DNA of 5,465 nucleotides from OMOG01 sp041485845 (GTDB lineage: Bacteria > Acidobacteriota > Terriglobia > Bryobacterales > Bryobacteraceae). Positions 1-5,465 of the stretch are shown here, piece by piece (the first letter of the stretch is position 1; each line of letters starts with the position of its first letter). The stretch lies in NCBI GenBank assembly GCA_041485845.1, contig JBGPKH010000615.1, positions 1 through 5,465 on the forward strand. The letters are read 5' to 3'. The notes under the pieces are model-generated. The model ran no database searches. It was given only the letters and a program-made list of their open reading frames with translations, and had not been told where the DNA came from. The translations under genes were made by a program, and so were the position numbers.

Positions 1-1
1 G

Positions 2-745
2 GAGCGCCGCTGGTCGTATGCCTCCTGGACTTCGCCCTCGCACTTCAACCTCCTGATGGGCCTTCTCCCCCACGCCAGCCCCAGGCACGTTTTCGCTTCC
101 GATTATTACACCAGGGATTTCTTGAAATACAACGAGCGGCTGGGCATGCGGGACATCGAATTCAAGTCCCTGGTTCCCAAACTCTATCTCCCCTCGTTTC
201 TGAAGGAGAGCCTGGGCTACACGACGCACGCCATGGTCTCACTGCCCGTTCTGAATCCGCAGACCATCCTCAACCACGGGTTCGACAGTTACAAGCTGAT
301 GCCCGCGCACAACGACATGCGGGCCATGCTGCGCGAGATGAAGTTCTCCGCGGACCGCCCCTCGTTCTACCTGCTCAACGTGGGCGAAACTCATTACCCA
401 TACGCGCTCCCGGGCGAGCCGCCCGAGGAATGGCCCCGAATCAGCGGCATGCACGGTGTATTCAAGCATCTGGACGACCAGGTGGTCGGTGGAAAGCTGG
501 TCACGCGCGGTGAGAAGATGTTCGACCGGGCGAAGCTCGAAAAGCTGCGTCAAAGACAGATCGAAGCGGTGCGCTATCTGGATCGTGTGGTGGAAGAGCT
601 GTTCGATTTAGTCCCGCCGAACACCTATATCACCATCACATCCGATCACGGCGAGCTGTTTGGAGAGAACGGTTACTTCGGCCATGGCCCCATCCAGCAC
701 GACAAGGTATTCGAAGTCCCCTTGGTCGAGGGAAAGCTTCGATGA
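2..745 (+). CDS. Sulfatase-like hydrolase/transferase (AlkP superfamily), 5'-truncated by the window
   Basis: The frame is open from the first complete codon (base 2), giving 247 residues with no start; the true start lies upstream, so the ATG at 56 is internal. The fold is recognised from WTSPSHFNLLMG (window residues 9-20), which aligns with the CxPxR active-site block of sulfatases, from ETHYPY (129-134), and from SDHGE with a downstream GHG (D215, H216, H228), the usual metal and active-site ligands. Thr10 (bases 29-31) occupies the formylglycine position, as in phosphatase or phosphotransferase members, so true sulfatase activity is doubtful. The N-terminal metal-binding Asp motif would lie outside the window. 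The protein stops soon after the EVPL motif, without the long C-terminal subdomain of classical arylsulfatases; this is probably a short subfamily rather than a broken gene, because the stop forms a clean ATGA overlap with the next gene. Substrate and cellular location are unknown. Confidence 0.85.
   Translation, partial: ERRWSYASWTSPSHFNLLMGLLPHASPRHVFASDYYTRDFLKYNERLGMRDIEFKSLVPKLYLPSFLKESLGYTTHAMVSLPVLNPQTILNHGFDSYKLMPAHNDMRAMLREMKFSADRPSFYLLNVGETHYPYALPGEPPEEWPRISGMHGVFKHLDDQVVGGKLVTRGEKMFDRAKLEKLRQRQIEAVRYLDRVVEELFDLVPPNTYITITSDHGELFGENGYFGHGPIQHDKVFEVPLVEGKLR
728..733 (+). promoter_or_regulatory. Ribosome binding site for the membrane-anchored phosphohydrolase
   Basis: GAGGGA lies 8 bases before the ATG at 742, inside the end of the upstream sulfatase-like gene. 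It supports the 742 start and, with the ATGA overlap (742-745), re-initiation by ribosomes finishing the upstream gene. Confidence 0.7.
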
Positions 746-2733
746 TCTACCCTTTCGCCTACATCGGCCCTGGCGCGGGCTTTGCTTTTCTCGGCTCTTT
801 TCTCACGCTGCTCCTCGGTTTTCTGCTGAGCGCGATTTCGCTCGCCATGTGGCCGTTCCGCGCCCTTTGGCGGATCTTCACCGGCATGGCCGTCCGCCGG
901 CGCGCCAAAATCGGAAAGCTGATTTTCCTGGGCCTCGATGGCCTCGATCCGCGCCTCACCGAGCAATTCATGGCCGAAGGCAAACTGCCGCACTTCTCCC
1001 GTCTGATGCAGCAGGGCGGTTTCCGACGGCTCCGCACCACCTTTCCCGCCCTCTCTCCCGTGGCCTGGTCCACGTTCGCCACGGGAGTCAGTCCCGCCCG
1101 GCATAACATCTTCGACTTCCTCAATCGCGACTTGAAGTCCTACCTGCCTGAGCTTTCTTCATCCAAGGTCAGAGGCCCGCGGAAATTCTGGAAGATCGGC
1201 CGCTACCGCATTCCGCTCGACCGTCCCTCCGTTGAGTTGCGCCGGAAGAGCCAGCCGTTCTGGAAAATTCTCGGAGAGCATCACGTTGCCTGCACCATTC
1301 TTCGCGTCCCCATCACCTTTCCGCCGGAAAAATTTAACGGCCGCCTGCTTTCGGCGATGTGCGCGCCGGATTTGAAAGGCACGCAGGGCAGCTTCTCCCG
1401 GTTCACCACGCGCCTGGAAGCCGCCGCGTACACCGGTGGCAGCTCGTTCCCGCTGCGGCGCACGGGCCGCGATCTGGAGGGCGCGCTGGAAGGGCCGGAA
1501 AACATATTCATCGAGAACGCCGGCCCAATGTGCATTCCGTTTCGCCTGACTCCGGCTCCCCATGGCGGCGCCACGCTGCTCATTGAGGACCAGACCTGCA
1601 AGCTGAAGCCTTGCGAATACAGCCCCTGGATCAGGCTGGCGTTCCGCACGCCGCTGGGAATGAAGGCGCACGGCATCGCGCGCTTCCTCATCACCGAGAC
1701 CGCGCCGGAATTCAGCCTGTACGTCACGCCCGTACAGATCGACCCGGAGCGCCCCGCGCTGCCGATCTCCCACCCTCCCTATTACGCCCTCTATCTGGCT
1801 AAACTCATCGGATCCTTCGCCACGCTCGGCATGGCCGAAGATACCTGGGCCCTCAACGAGGGCGTCATCGACGAGGAAGCTTTTCTGGAGCAGACCTGGC
1901 TGACGCACGCCGAGCGCGAAGCCATGTTCCTCAACGCGCTCGAGCGCACCAGGCGCGGCGTAGTGGCTTGCGTCTTCGATGCCACCGACCGCGTGCAGCA
2001 CATGTTCTATCGCCAGGGATGCCGTGGCGTGATCGAGGACCTGTACCGCCGCGCCGACGACCTGCTTGGAAAAACACTCGCCCACGTGGACGATCGGACC
2101 GTCCTGATGGTCCTCTCCGATCACGGTTTCGCTGCGTTCCGCCGCGGCGTAAACCTGAACACCTGGCTGTATCGCCACGGCTACCTGGCGCTGAAGGATG
2201 GCGCTACCGGGAGCGGTCCATACTTCGAAGGCGTCGACTGGACCCGCACCAGGGCGTATGCGCTGGGGCTCAGTGGAGTGTATCTCAACGTGAAGGGCAG
2301 GGAAGCGGCGGGAATCGTCGAGCGCGCGGAGGCGGATGCGCTGGCCCAGGAATTGACAGGCAAGCTCTCGAACCTGCGCGATGACGAGCTCGACGCCACG
2401 GCCATCCGGCAGGCCTACGCCACGAAGTCGCTGTACCAGGGCCCGTATCTGGATGCCGCGCCCGACCTGATCATCGGCTATAACGACGGTTACCGCACTT
2501 CCTGGGATGCGGCGACGGGCAAGGTCGGTCCGCAAGTGATCGAGGACAATCTCAAGGCCTGGAGCGGAGACCATTGCATCGATCCGCCGCTGGTGCCCGG
2601 CGTGCTCTTTTGCAATCGCTCCATCGACGCGGAAGATCCGGGCATCGAGGACCTCGCGCCTACCGCCCTGGAGCTGTTCGGCGTCAGGATACCGGAATGG
2701 ATGGAAGGCAAACCCGTATTCCGGTTCGCATAA
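742..2733 (+). CDS. Membrane-anchored AlkP-superfamily phosphohydrolase (type I phosphodiesterase/nucleotide pyrophosphatase-like)
   Basis: 663 residues. A hydrophobic segment (about residues 7-37, opening with YIGPGAG) is followed by a basic stretch (R40, R44, R52-R54, K56, K59), then the catalytic domain. The AlkP metal and active-site set looks complete: D66 in GLDGLD, a predicted Ser nucleophile S105 in LSPVAWSTFATG, D416 and H420 in DATDRVQH, D460 and H461 in SDHGF, and H611 in SGDHC. About 310 residues separate the nucleophile from the second metal motif, implying a large cap insertion. The general description is a phosphohydrolase or phosphodiesterase of the type resembling COG3379 (predicted AP-superfamily phosphohydrolase/phosphomutase); the substrate is unknown. 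The start is supported by an RBS and the ATGA overlap. By the positive-inside rule the basic flank would put the catalytic domain in the cytoplasm, unlike its lipoprotein paralogue immediately downstream, with which it aligns over almost its whole length. Confidence 0.9.
   Translation: MIYPFAYIGPGAGFAFLGSFLTLLLGFLLSAISLAMWPFRALWRIFTGMAVRRRAKIGKLIFLGLDGLDPRLTEQFMAEGKLPHFSRLMQQGGFRRLRTTFPALSPVAWSTFATGVSPARHNIFDFLNRDLKSYLPELSSSKVRGPRKFWKIGRYRIPLDRPSVELRRKSQPFWKILGEHHVACTILRVPITFPPEKFNGRLLSAMCAPDLKGTQGSFSRFTTRLEAAAYTGGSSFPLRRTGRDLEGALEGPENIFIENAGPMCIPFRLTPAPHGGATLLIEDQTCKLKPCEYSPWIRLAFRTPLGMKAHGIARFLITETAPEFSLYVTPVQIDPERPALPISHPPYYALYLAKLIGSFATLGMAEDTWALNEGVIDEEAFLEQTWLTHAEREAMFLNALERTRRGVVACVFDATDRVQHMFYRQGCRGVIEDLYRRADDLLGKTLAHVDDRTVLMVLSDHGFAAFRRGVNLNTWLYRHGYLALKDGATGSGPYFEGVDWTRTRAYALGLSGVYLNVKGREAAGIVERAEADALAQELTGKLSNLRDDELDATAIRQAYATKSLYQGPYLDAAPDLIIGYNDGYRTSWDAATGKVGPQVIEDNLKAWSGDHCIDPPLVPGVLFCNRSIDAEDPGIEDLAPTALELFGVRIPEWMEGKPVFRFA
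2686..2689 (+). promoter_or_regulatory. Ribosome binding site deciding the start of the lipoprotein phosphohydrolase
   Basis: AGGA lies 7 bases before the ATG at 2697, within the preceding coding sequence. It favours 2697 over the in-frame ATG at 2574, which would add 41 Arg-rich residues and bury the lipoprotein signal peptide. Confidence 0.65.
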
Positions 2734-4616
2734 TTGCCGGCGTCCTGGTCGCTGCTCTCGCAATATCCGGTTGCAGCCGCGCCCCGCGGGCGAATCCCAA
2801 GAGCGTGATCGTGCTCGGCATTGACGGAATGGATCCGGGCTTCCTCGAGCGCCACTGGTCCTCGCTGCCCAATCTGGACCGCCTCCGCCGCGAAGGCGAT
2901 TACAAACGCCTGGGGACGACGATACCGCCGCAGAGCCCCGTGGCGTGGTCCACGTTCATCACCGGCCTGGACCCCGGCGGCCATGGCATCTTCGACTTTG
3001 TCCATCGCGACCCCGCCACCATGGCGCCGGTCTCCTCCATGGGTCTGACGGTGGAATCCCAACACAGGCTCTCCCTGGGTCCCTACGCGCTGCCGCTCTC
3101 GGCGGGCGAAGTGCTCTCCTTCCGCCGGGGAAAAGCCTTCTGGCAGTTTCTCTCCGAGCGCGGAATTCCCGCCACGATTCTGCGCATGCCCACCAACTTC
3201 CCTCCCGTCCGCTGCCAATGCGAAGAGCTTGCCGGCATGGGCACGCCCGACATGCGGGGCACCTACGGCACCTTCACGTTCTATACGGACGATCCCGCGC
3301 AGCCGGCAGGCCAGGTTTCGGGCGGCCAGATCGTCCGCGTCAACGCGGCCGGCAGCGATCTGGTCCTGCCACTCGAAGGGCCTGTCAACTCGCTGCGCAA
3401 GGATCGGCGCCGCACGTCGGTGGCGGTGGTCGTACACCTGGATCGTGCGCAAGGGGCGGCGCGCTTCGACCTCGATGGCAGCAGCCTCATCCTGCGCGAG
3501 GGGGAGTGGTCCGATTGGATTCGCGTCAAGTTTCCATTGATTCCGGGTGTCGCCAGCGCCACTGGCATGGTCCGCATCTTCGCCAGGCAACTTTCGCCGC
3601 GCCTCCAGATTTATGTGTCGCCGGTCAACATCGATCCGGCCGCGCCGGAGCTCGCCATCTCCGTGCCCGGCTCCTACAGCCGCGAACTGGCGCGGGCCAT
3701 TGGCCCGTTCTACACGCAGGGAATCGCCGAGGACACGGCGGCGTTGCGCCAGGGCGTGCTCCAACTGCCGGACTACCTGGCCCAGAGCCGCCGCGTCACC
3801 GAAGAGCAGCTCGCCATGCTGCGCTATGCCATCGATCGCTTCCGCGGCGGCATCTTCTTCCAGCACTTCCTGGGGATCGATCAGAACTCGCACATGCTCT
3901 GGGCGAAACACGAGAGCGAGTTGTTGGAAACCTACCGTACCATCGACGAAGCCGTCGGTTGGGTGAGGCAGAGGACCGGCGACGCCACCCTGCTGGTCAT
4001 GTCCGATCACGGCTTCGCCGCCTTCGACCGCGCCCTACACCTCAACACCTGGCTGTATCGCGAAGGATTCCTCACTCTCGACGATCCTTCCAGCCTCGGC
4101 CCGGACGAAATGTTCGCGCACGTCGATTGGTCGAAAACCCAGGCCTACGCGCTGGGCCTCAACAGCCTTTATCTGAATCTGCGCGGCCGCGAGCGCCAGG
4201 GCATTGTCGAGCCGGGCGCGCAAGCCGATCTGGTGCTGCGCGTGATCTCCAAACGTCTTCTGGCATTCCGCGATCCCCGGTCCGGCGGCCAGCCAGTATC
4301 GAATGTATATTCCCCGCGCCAGCAGTTCCACGGCGATGCTCTGGCCCTGGCGCCCGATCTGATCGCCGGCTACAGTCCCGGCTATCGCGGTTCCTGGCAA
4401 AGCGCGTTGGGAGCGGTGCCCGCGGAAACCATCGAAGATAACCGGGATGCCTGGATCGGCGATCACTGCATTGCGCCGCAGTATGTGCCCGGCGTCCTGC
4501 TGGCCAATCGTGCGGTGCGGCTGGCGGACCCTCAGCTTGCCGACCTCACCGTGACCATCCTGCATGAGTTCGGTCTGCCGCAGCCATCCGAGATGCGCGG
4601 TCGTGTAATCTTTTAG
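2697..4616 (+). CDS. Lipoprotein AlkP-superfamily phosphohydrolase, paralogue of the preceding gene
   Basis: 639 residues from the ATG at 2697. That start gives a textbook lipoprotein signal: basic n-region (R4, R7, R11), hydrophobic core (about 12-23) and lipobox ISGC with the lipidated Cys at 26, so the mature enzyme should be tethered outside the inner membrane. The catalytic set is complete: D43 in GIDGMD, predicted nucleophile S80 in QSPVAWSTFITG, D395 and H399 in GIDQNSH, D437 and H438 in SDHGF, H590 in IGDHC. The spacing from nucleophile to second metal motif (315 residues) nearly matches the upstream paralogue (311), and shared blocks run to the C-terminus (for example FPP near 168-170, IDP near 312-314, the LNTWLYR block near 449-455, APDLI near 552-556). 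The gene overlaps its predecessor by 37 bases in another frame. A phosphomonoesterase or phosphodiesterase role is likely; the substrate is unknown. Confidence 0.9.
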   Translation: MDGRQTRIPVRIIAGVLVAALAISGCSRAPRANPKSVIVLGIDGMDPGFLERHWSSLPNLDRLRREGDYKRLGTTIPPQSPVAWSTFITGLDPGGHGIFDFVHRDPATMAPVSSMGLTVESQHRLSLGPYALPLSAGEVLSFRRGKAFWQFLSERGIPATILRMPTNFPPVRCQCEELAGMGTPDMRGTYGTFTFYTDDPAQPAGQVSGGQIVRVNAAGSDLVLPLEGPVNSLRKDRRRTSVAVVVHLDRAQGAARFDLDGSSLILREGEWSDWIRVKFPLIPGVASATGMVRIFARQLSPRLQIYVSPVNIDPAAPELAISVPGSYSRELARAIGPFYTQGIAEDTAALRQGVLQLPDYLAQSRRVTEEQLAMLRYAIDRFRGGIFFQHFLGIDQNSHMLWAKHESELLETYRTIDEAVGWVRQRTGDATLLVMSDHGFAAFDRALHLNTWLYREGFLTLDDPSSLGPDEMFAHVDWSKTQAYALGLNSLYLNLRGRERQGIVEPGAQADLVLRVISKRLLAFRDPRSGGQPVSNVYSPRQQFHGDALALAPDLIAGYSPGYRGSWQSALGAVPAETIEDNRDAWIGDHCIAPQYVPGVLLANRAVRLADPQLADLTVTILHEFGLPQPSEMRGRVIF

Positions 4617-4619
4617 TCC

Positions 4620-4623
4620 GGAG
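4620..4623 (+). promoter_or_regulatory. Ribosome binding site for the 62-residue RHH-like protein
   Basis: GGAG lies 8 bases before the ATG at 4632, in the only true intergenic gap of the window (4617-4631). It supports translation of this short gene in its own right. Confidence 0.7.
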
Positions 4624-4631
4624 CGATAATC

Positions 4632-4820
4632 ATGGCAAGATCGATCAAGATCGGTAAAGAGCTCTGGGAGAGAATCGAGCGCGCCGCCAAGGCCGGCGGC
4701 TACAGTTCTCCGCAAGAGTTTGTCGAGCATGTGCTGGACAGACATGTTCCAAGGTCCGATGACACCGATTCCAGGGAAGAGATCCTGAGAAAAATGAAAG
4801 GGCTGGGCTATATCGAGTGA
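4632..4820 (+). CDS. Small ribbon-helix-helix-like protein
   Basis: 62 residues. The layout fits a ribbon-helix-helix fold: a short strand with alternating hydrophobics (SIKIG, 4-8), helix A (about 9-22, ELWERIERAAKAG), a turn at GYSS (23-26), helix B (27-39, PQEFVEHVLDRHV), then an acidic linker (DDTD, 43-46) and a final helix ending in KGLGYIE. RHH proteins usually bind DNA as dimers, as repressors or antitoxins. No toxin-like gene is adjacent, so an antitoxin role is not supported; autoregulation of the operon or a non-DNA role at the membrane are possible. The C-terminal LGYI resembles a short LxxLGY(I/V) motif I recall near the end of the catalytic domain of some bacterial sulfatases, which hints at a link to the AlkP enzymes. 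It has a good RBS and its stop overlaps the next start (GTGA). Coding status is well supported; function is uncertain. Confidence 0.75.
   Translation: MARSIKIGKELWERIERAAKAGGYSSPQEFVEHVLDRHVPRSDDTDSREEILRKMKGLGYIE
4817..4820 (+). other. GTGA stop/start overlap coupling the last two genes
   Basis: The GTG start (4817-4819) and TGA stop (4818-4820) share bases. This is a classic termination-reinitiation arrangement and implies the small RHH-like protein and the membrane protein are made together. Confidence 0.75.
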
Positions 4821-5465
4821 ACCCGCTATGGACGCTGGCGCCGTTGAGCATGCTCCTCGGGGCAGCGATCGTGTGGATCTTCCGGCGCACCACGGATCGA
4901 CCGGCCGTCCGCGCCGCGGTGAATCGCATTCAGGCCCATCTGCTAGAATTCTGGCTCTTCGTGGACGAGCCCTCCCTCGTATGGAAATCATGGAGAGGCC
5001 TCATCGTGGCCATCGGCCGGCTCTACCGGCTGCTGCTGGCGCCGCTGCTGATGGTCTCGATTCCCATGGCGCCGCTCTTTTGCTTTCTCGAGGAGATCTA
5101 CGGAAGCTCGCCTCTGCCGGTGGGCAAACCGGCGCTGGTAACGCTCGGTATGAGCCGGCCCTTGGACGAGATCTCACCGCTTCCCCGGTTACAGGCGTCG
5201 GCCGGCATCTCCATAGAGAGCCCGCCCGTGCGCGTATGGAGCGCACGCCAGGTGATCTGGCGCATCCGGCCCCTGCGCCCGCTCTCAGGCGAGTTGCAAT
5301 GGGTCTTCAGCGGAAAAAATGTGACCAAGAAGATCTGTGCGGGCCCGGGTTTTCATTACCATTCTCGCCGGCGCGCTCGATCCTTGTGCGATCTCATCCG
5401 CTATCCCGTCGAAGAGCCGCTGCCGGCCGGTCCGATCGAGTGGATCGAGATATCCTATCCTTCCA
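4817..5465 (+). CDS. Unrecognised two-span membrane protein with extracytoplasmic domain, 3'-truncated
   Basis: Starting at GTG 4817 (overlapping the upstream TGA as GTGA), the frame stays open for 216 codons to the window edge. The in-frame ATG at 4850 is a poorer start because it removes half of the first membrane segment. Predicted layout: TM1 about residues 4-22; a basic, probably cytoplasmic helical region 23-70 (RRTTDR, then RIQAHLLEFWLF near 37-48); TM2 about 72-91; then a soluble region from 92 that should lie outside the membrane, with probable beta-strand content (for example 131-151) and cysteines at 174 and 191 that could pair. I do not recognise the family with confidence. The position next to a lipoprotein phosphohydrolase suggests a membrane partner or scaffold, but that is inference from context. 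The RBS is weak (GGG at 4805-4807), so translation probably depends on coupling to the upstream gene. Confidence 0.8.
   Translation, partial: MNPLWTLAPLSMLLGAAIVWIFRRTTDRPAVRAAVNRIQAHLLEFWLFVDEPSLVWKSWRGLIVAIGRLYRLLLAPLLMVSIPMAPLFCFLEEIYGSSPLPVGKPALVTLGMSRPLDEISPLPRLQASAGISIESPPVRVWSARQVIWRIRPLRPLSGELQWVFSGKNVTKKICAGPGFHYHSRRRARSLCDLIRYPVEEPLPAGPIEWIEISYPS

Noticed and set aside
2574..2696. 41-residue N-terminal extension of the lipoprotein enzyme
   Set aside because: The extension is Arg-rich, overlaps the preceding gene by 160 bases, and would put the signal peptide and lipobox in the interior; the ATG at 2697 has an RBS and a proper signal peptide.
1159..2763. 534-codon open frame on the minus strand
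   Set aside because: It lies antisense to the strongly supported phosphohydrolase, has no recognisable motif, and is the kind of long shadow expected in GC-rich codon-biased DNA.
1057..2958. Near-identical DNA blocks around the two active sites (about 1057-1078 and 2937-2958) as a direct repeat
   Set aside because: The match is confined to conserved catalytic codons and reflects paralogy, not a mobile or recombination repeat.
2490..4010. 506-codon open frame on the minus strand
   Set aside because: Antisense to the lipoprotein enzyme and across the gene junction; its composition is low-complexity Arg/Gly/Ala/His with no domain, so a shadow.
2945..4441. 498-codon plus-strand frame inside the lipoprotein phosphohydrolase gene
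   Set aside because: Arg/Pro/His-rich translation without motifs, out of frame with a gene that has a full catalytic set.
4617..4631. Terminator or promoter in the only intergenic gap
   Set aside because: Fifteen bases hold only the RBS; there is no hairpin with a T-run and no room for a promoter.
4632..4820. Antitoxin of a toxin-antitoxin pair
   Set aside because: The RHH-like shape fits an antitoxin, but the coupled downstream gene is a membrane protein without toxin features, and the upstream gene is an enzyme.
4035..4991. 318-codon minus-strand frame spanning three plus-strand genes
   Set aside because: It crosses several well-supported gene boundaries and shows no family features.

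Overview
The window is GC-rich, packed and entirely plus-strand, with no intergenic gap longer than 15 bases. It looks like part of one bacterial operon, cut at both ends. Abundant alkaline-phosphatase-superfamily genes, a lipoprotein signal and the codon bias suggest an environmental bacterium, perhaps an Acidobacteriota (Solibacter-like) lineage. That guess rests on general impression only; no marker gene is present.

Layout: (1) 2-745, the C-terminal part of a sulfatase-fold (AlkP superfamily) hydrolase with Thr at the usual formylglycine position. (2) 742-2733, a 663-residue type I phosphodiesterase/phosphohydrolase-like AlkP enzyme behind an N-terminal transmembrane segment. (3) 2697-4616, a 639-residue paralogue of (2) carrying a lipoprotein signal peptide. 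(4) 4632-4820, a 62-residue protein resembling a ribbon-helix-helix fold. (5) 4817-5465, the N-terminal 216 residues of an unrecognised two-span membrane protein that starts at GTG and runs off the window.

The junctions are a 4-base ATGA overlap, a 37-base overlap, a 15-base gap and a 4-base GTGA overlap, so the five genes are probably co-transcribed and translationally coupled. No promoter or terminator was seen.

The main interest is the combination: two tandem, full-length, catalytically intact paralogous phosphohydrolases with different membrane anchors (one TM helix, one lipid), a third AlkP-fold enzyme upstream, a tiny RHH-like protein and an uncharacterised membrane protein. The AlkP families act on phosphate or sulfate esters, and this set suggests processing of a phosphorylated or sulfated envelope component. 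The substrate cannot be read from the sequence.
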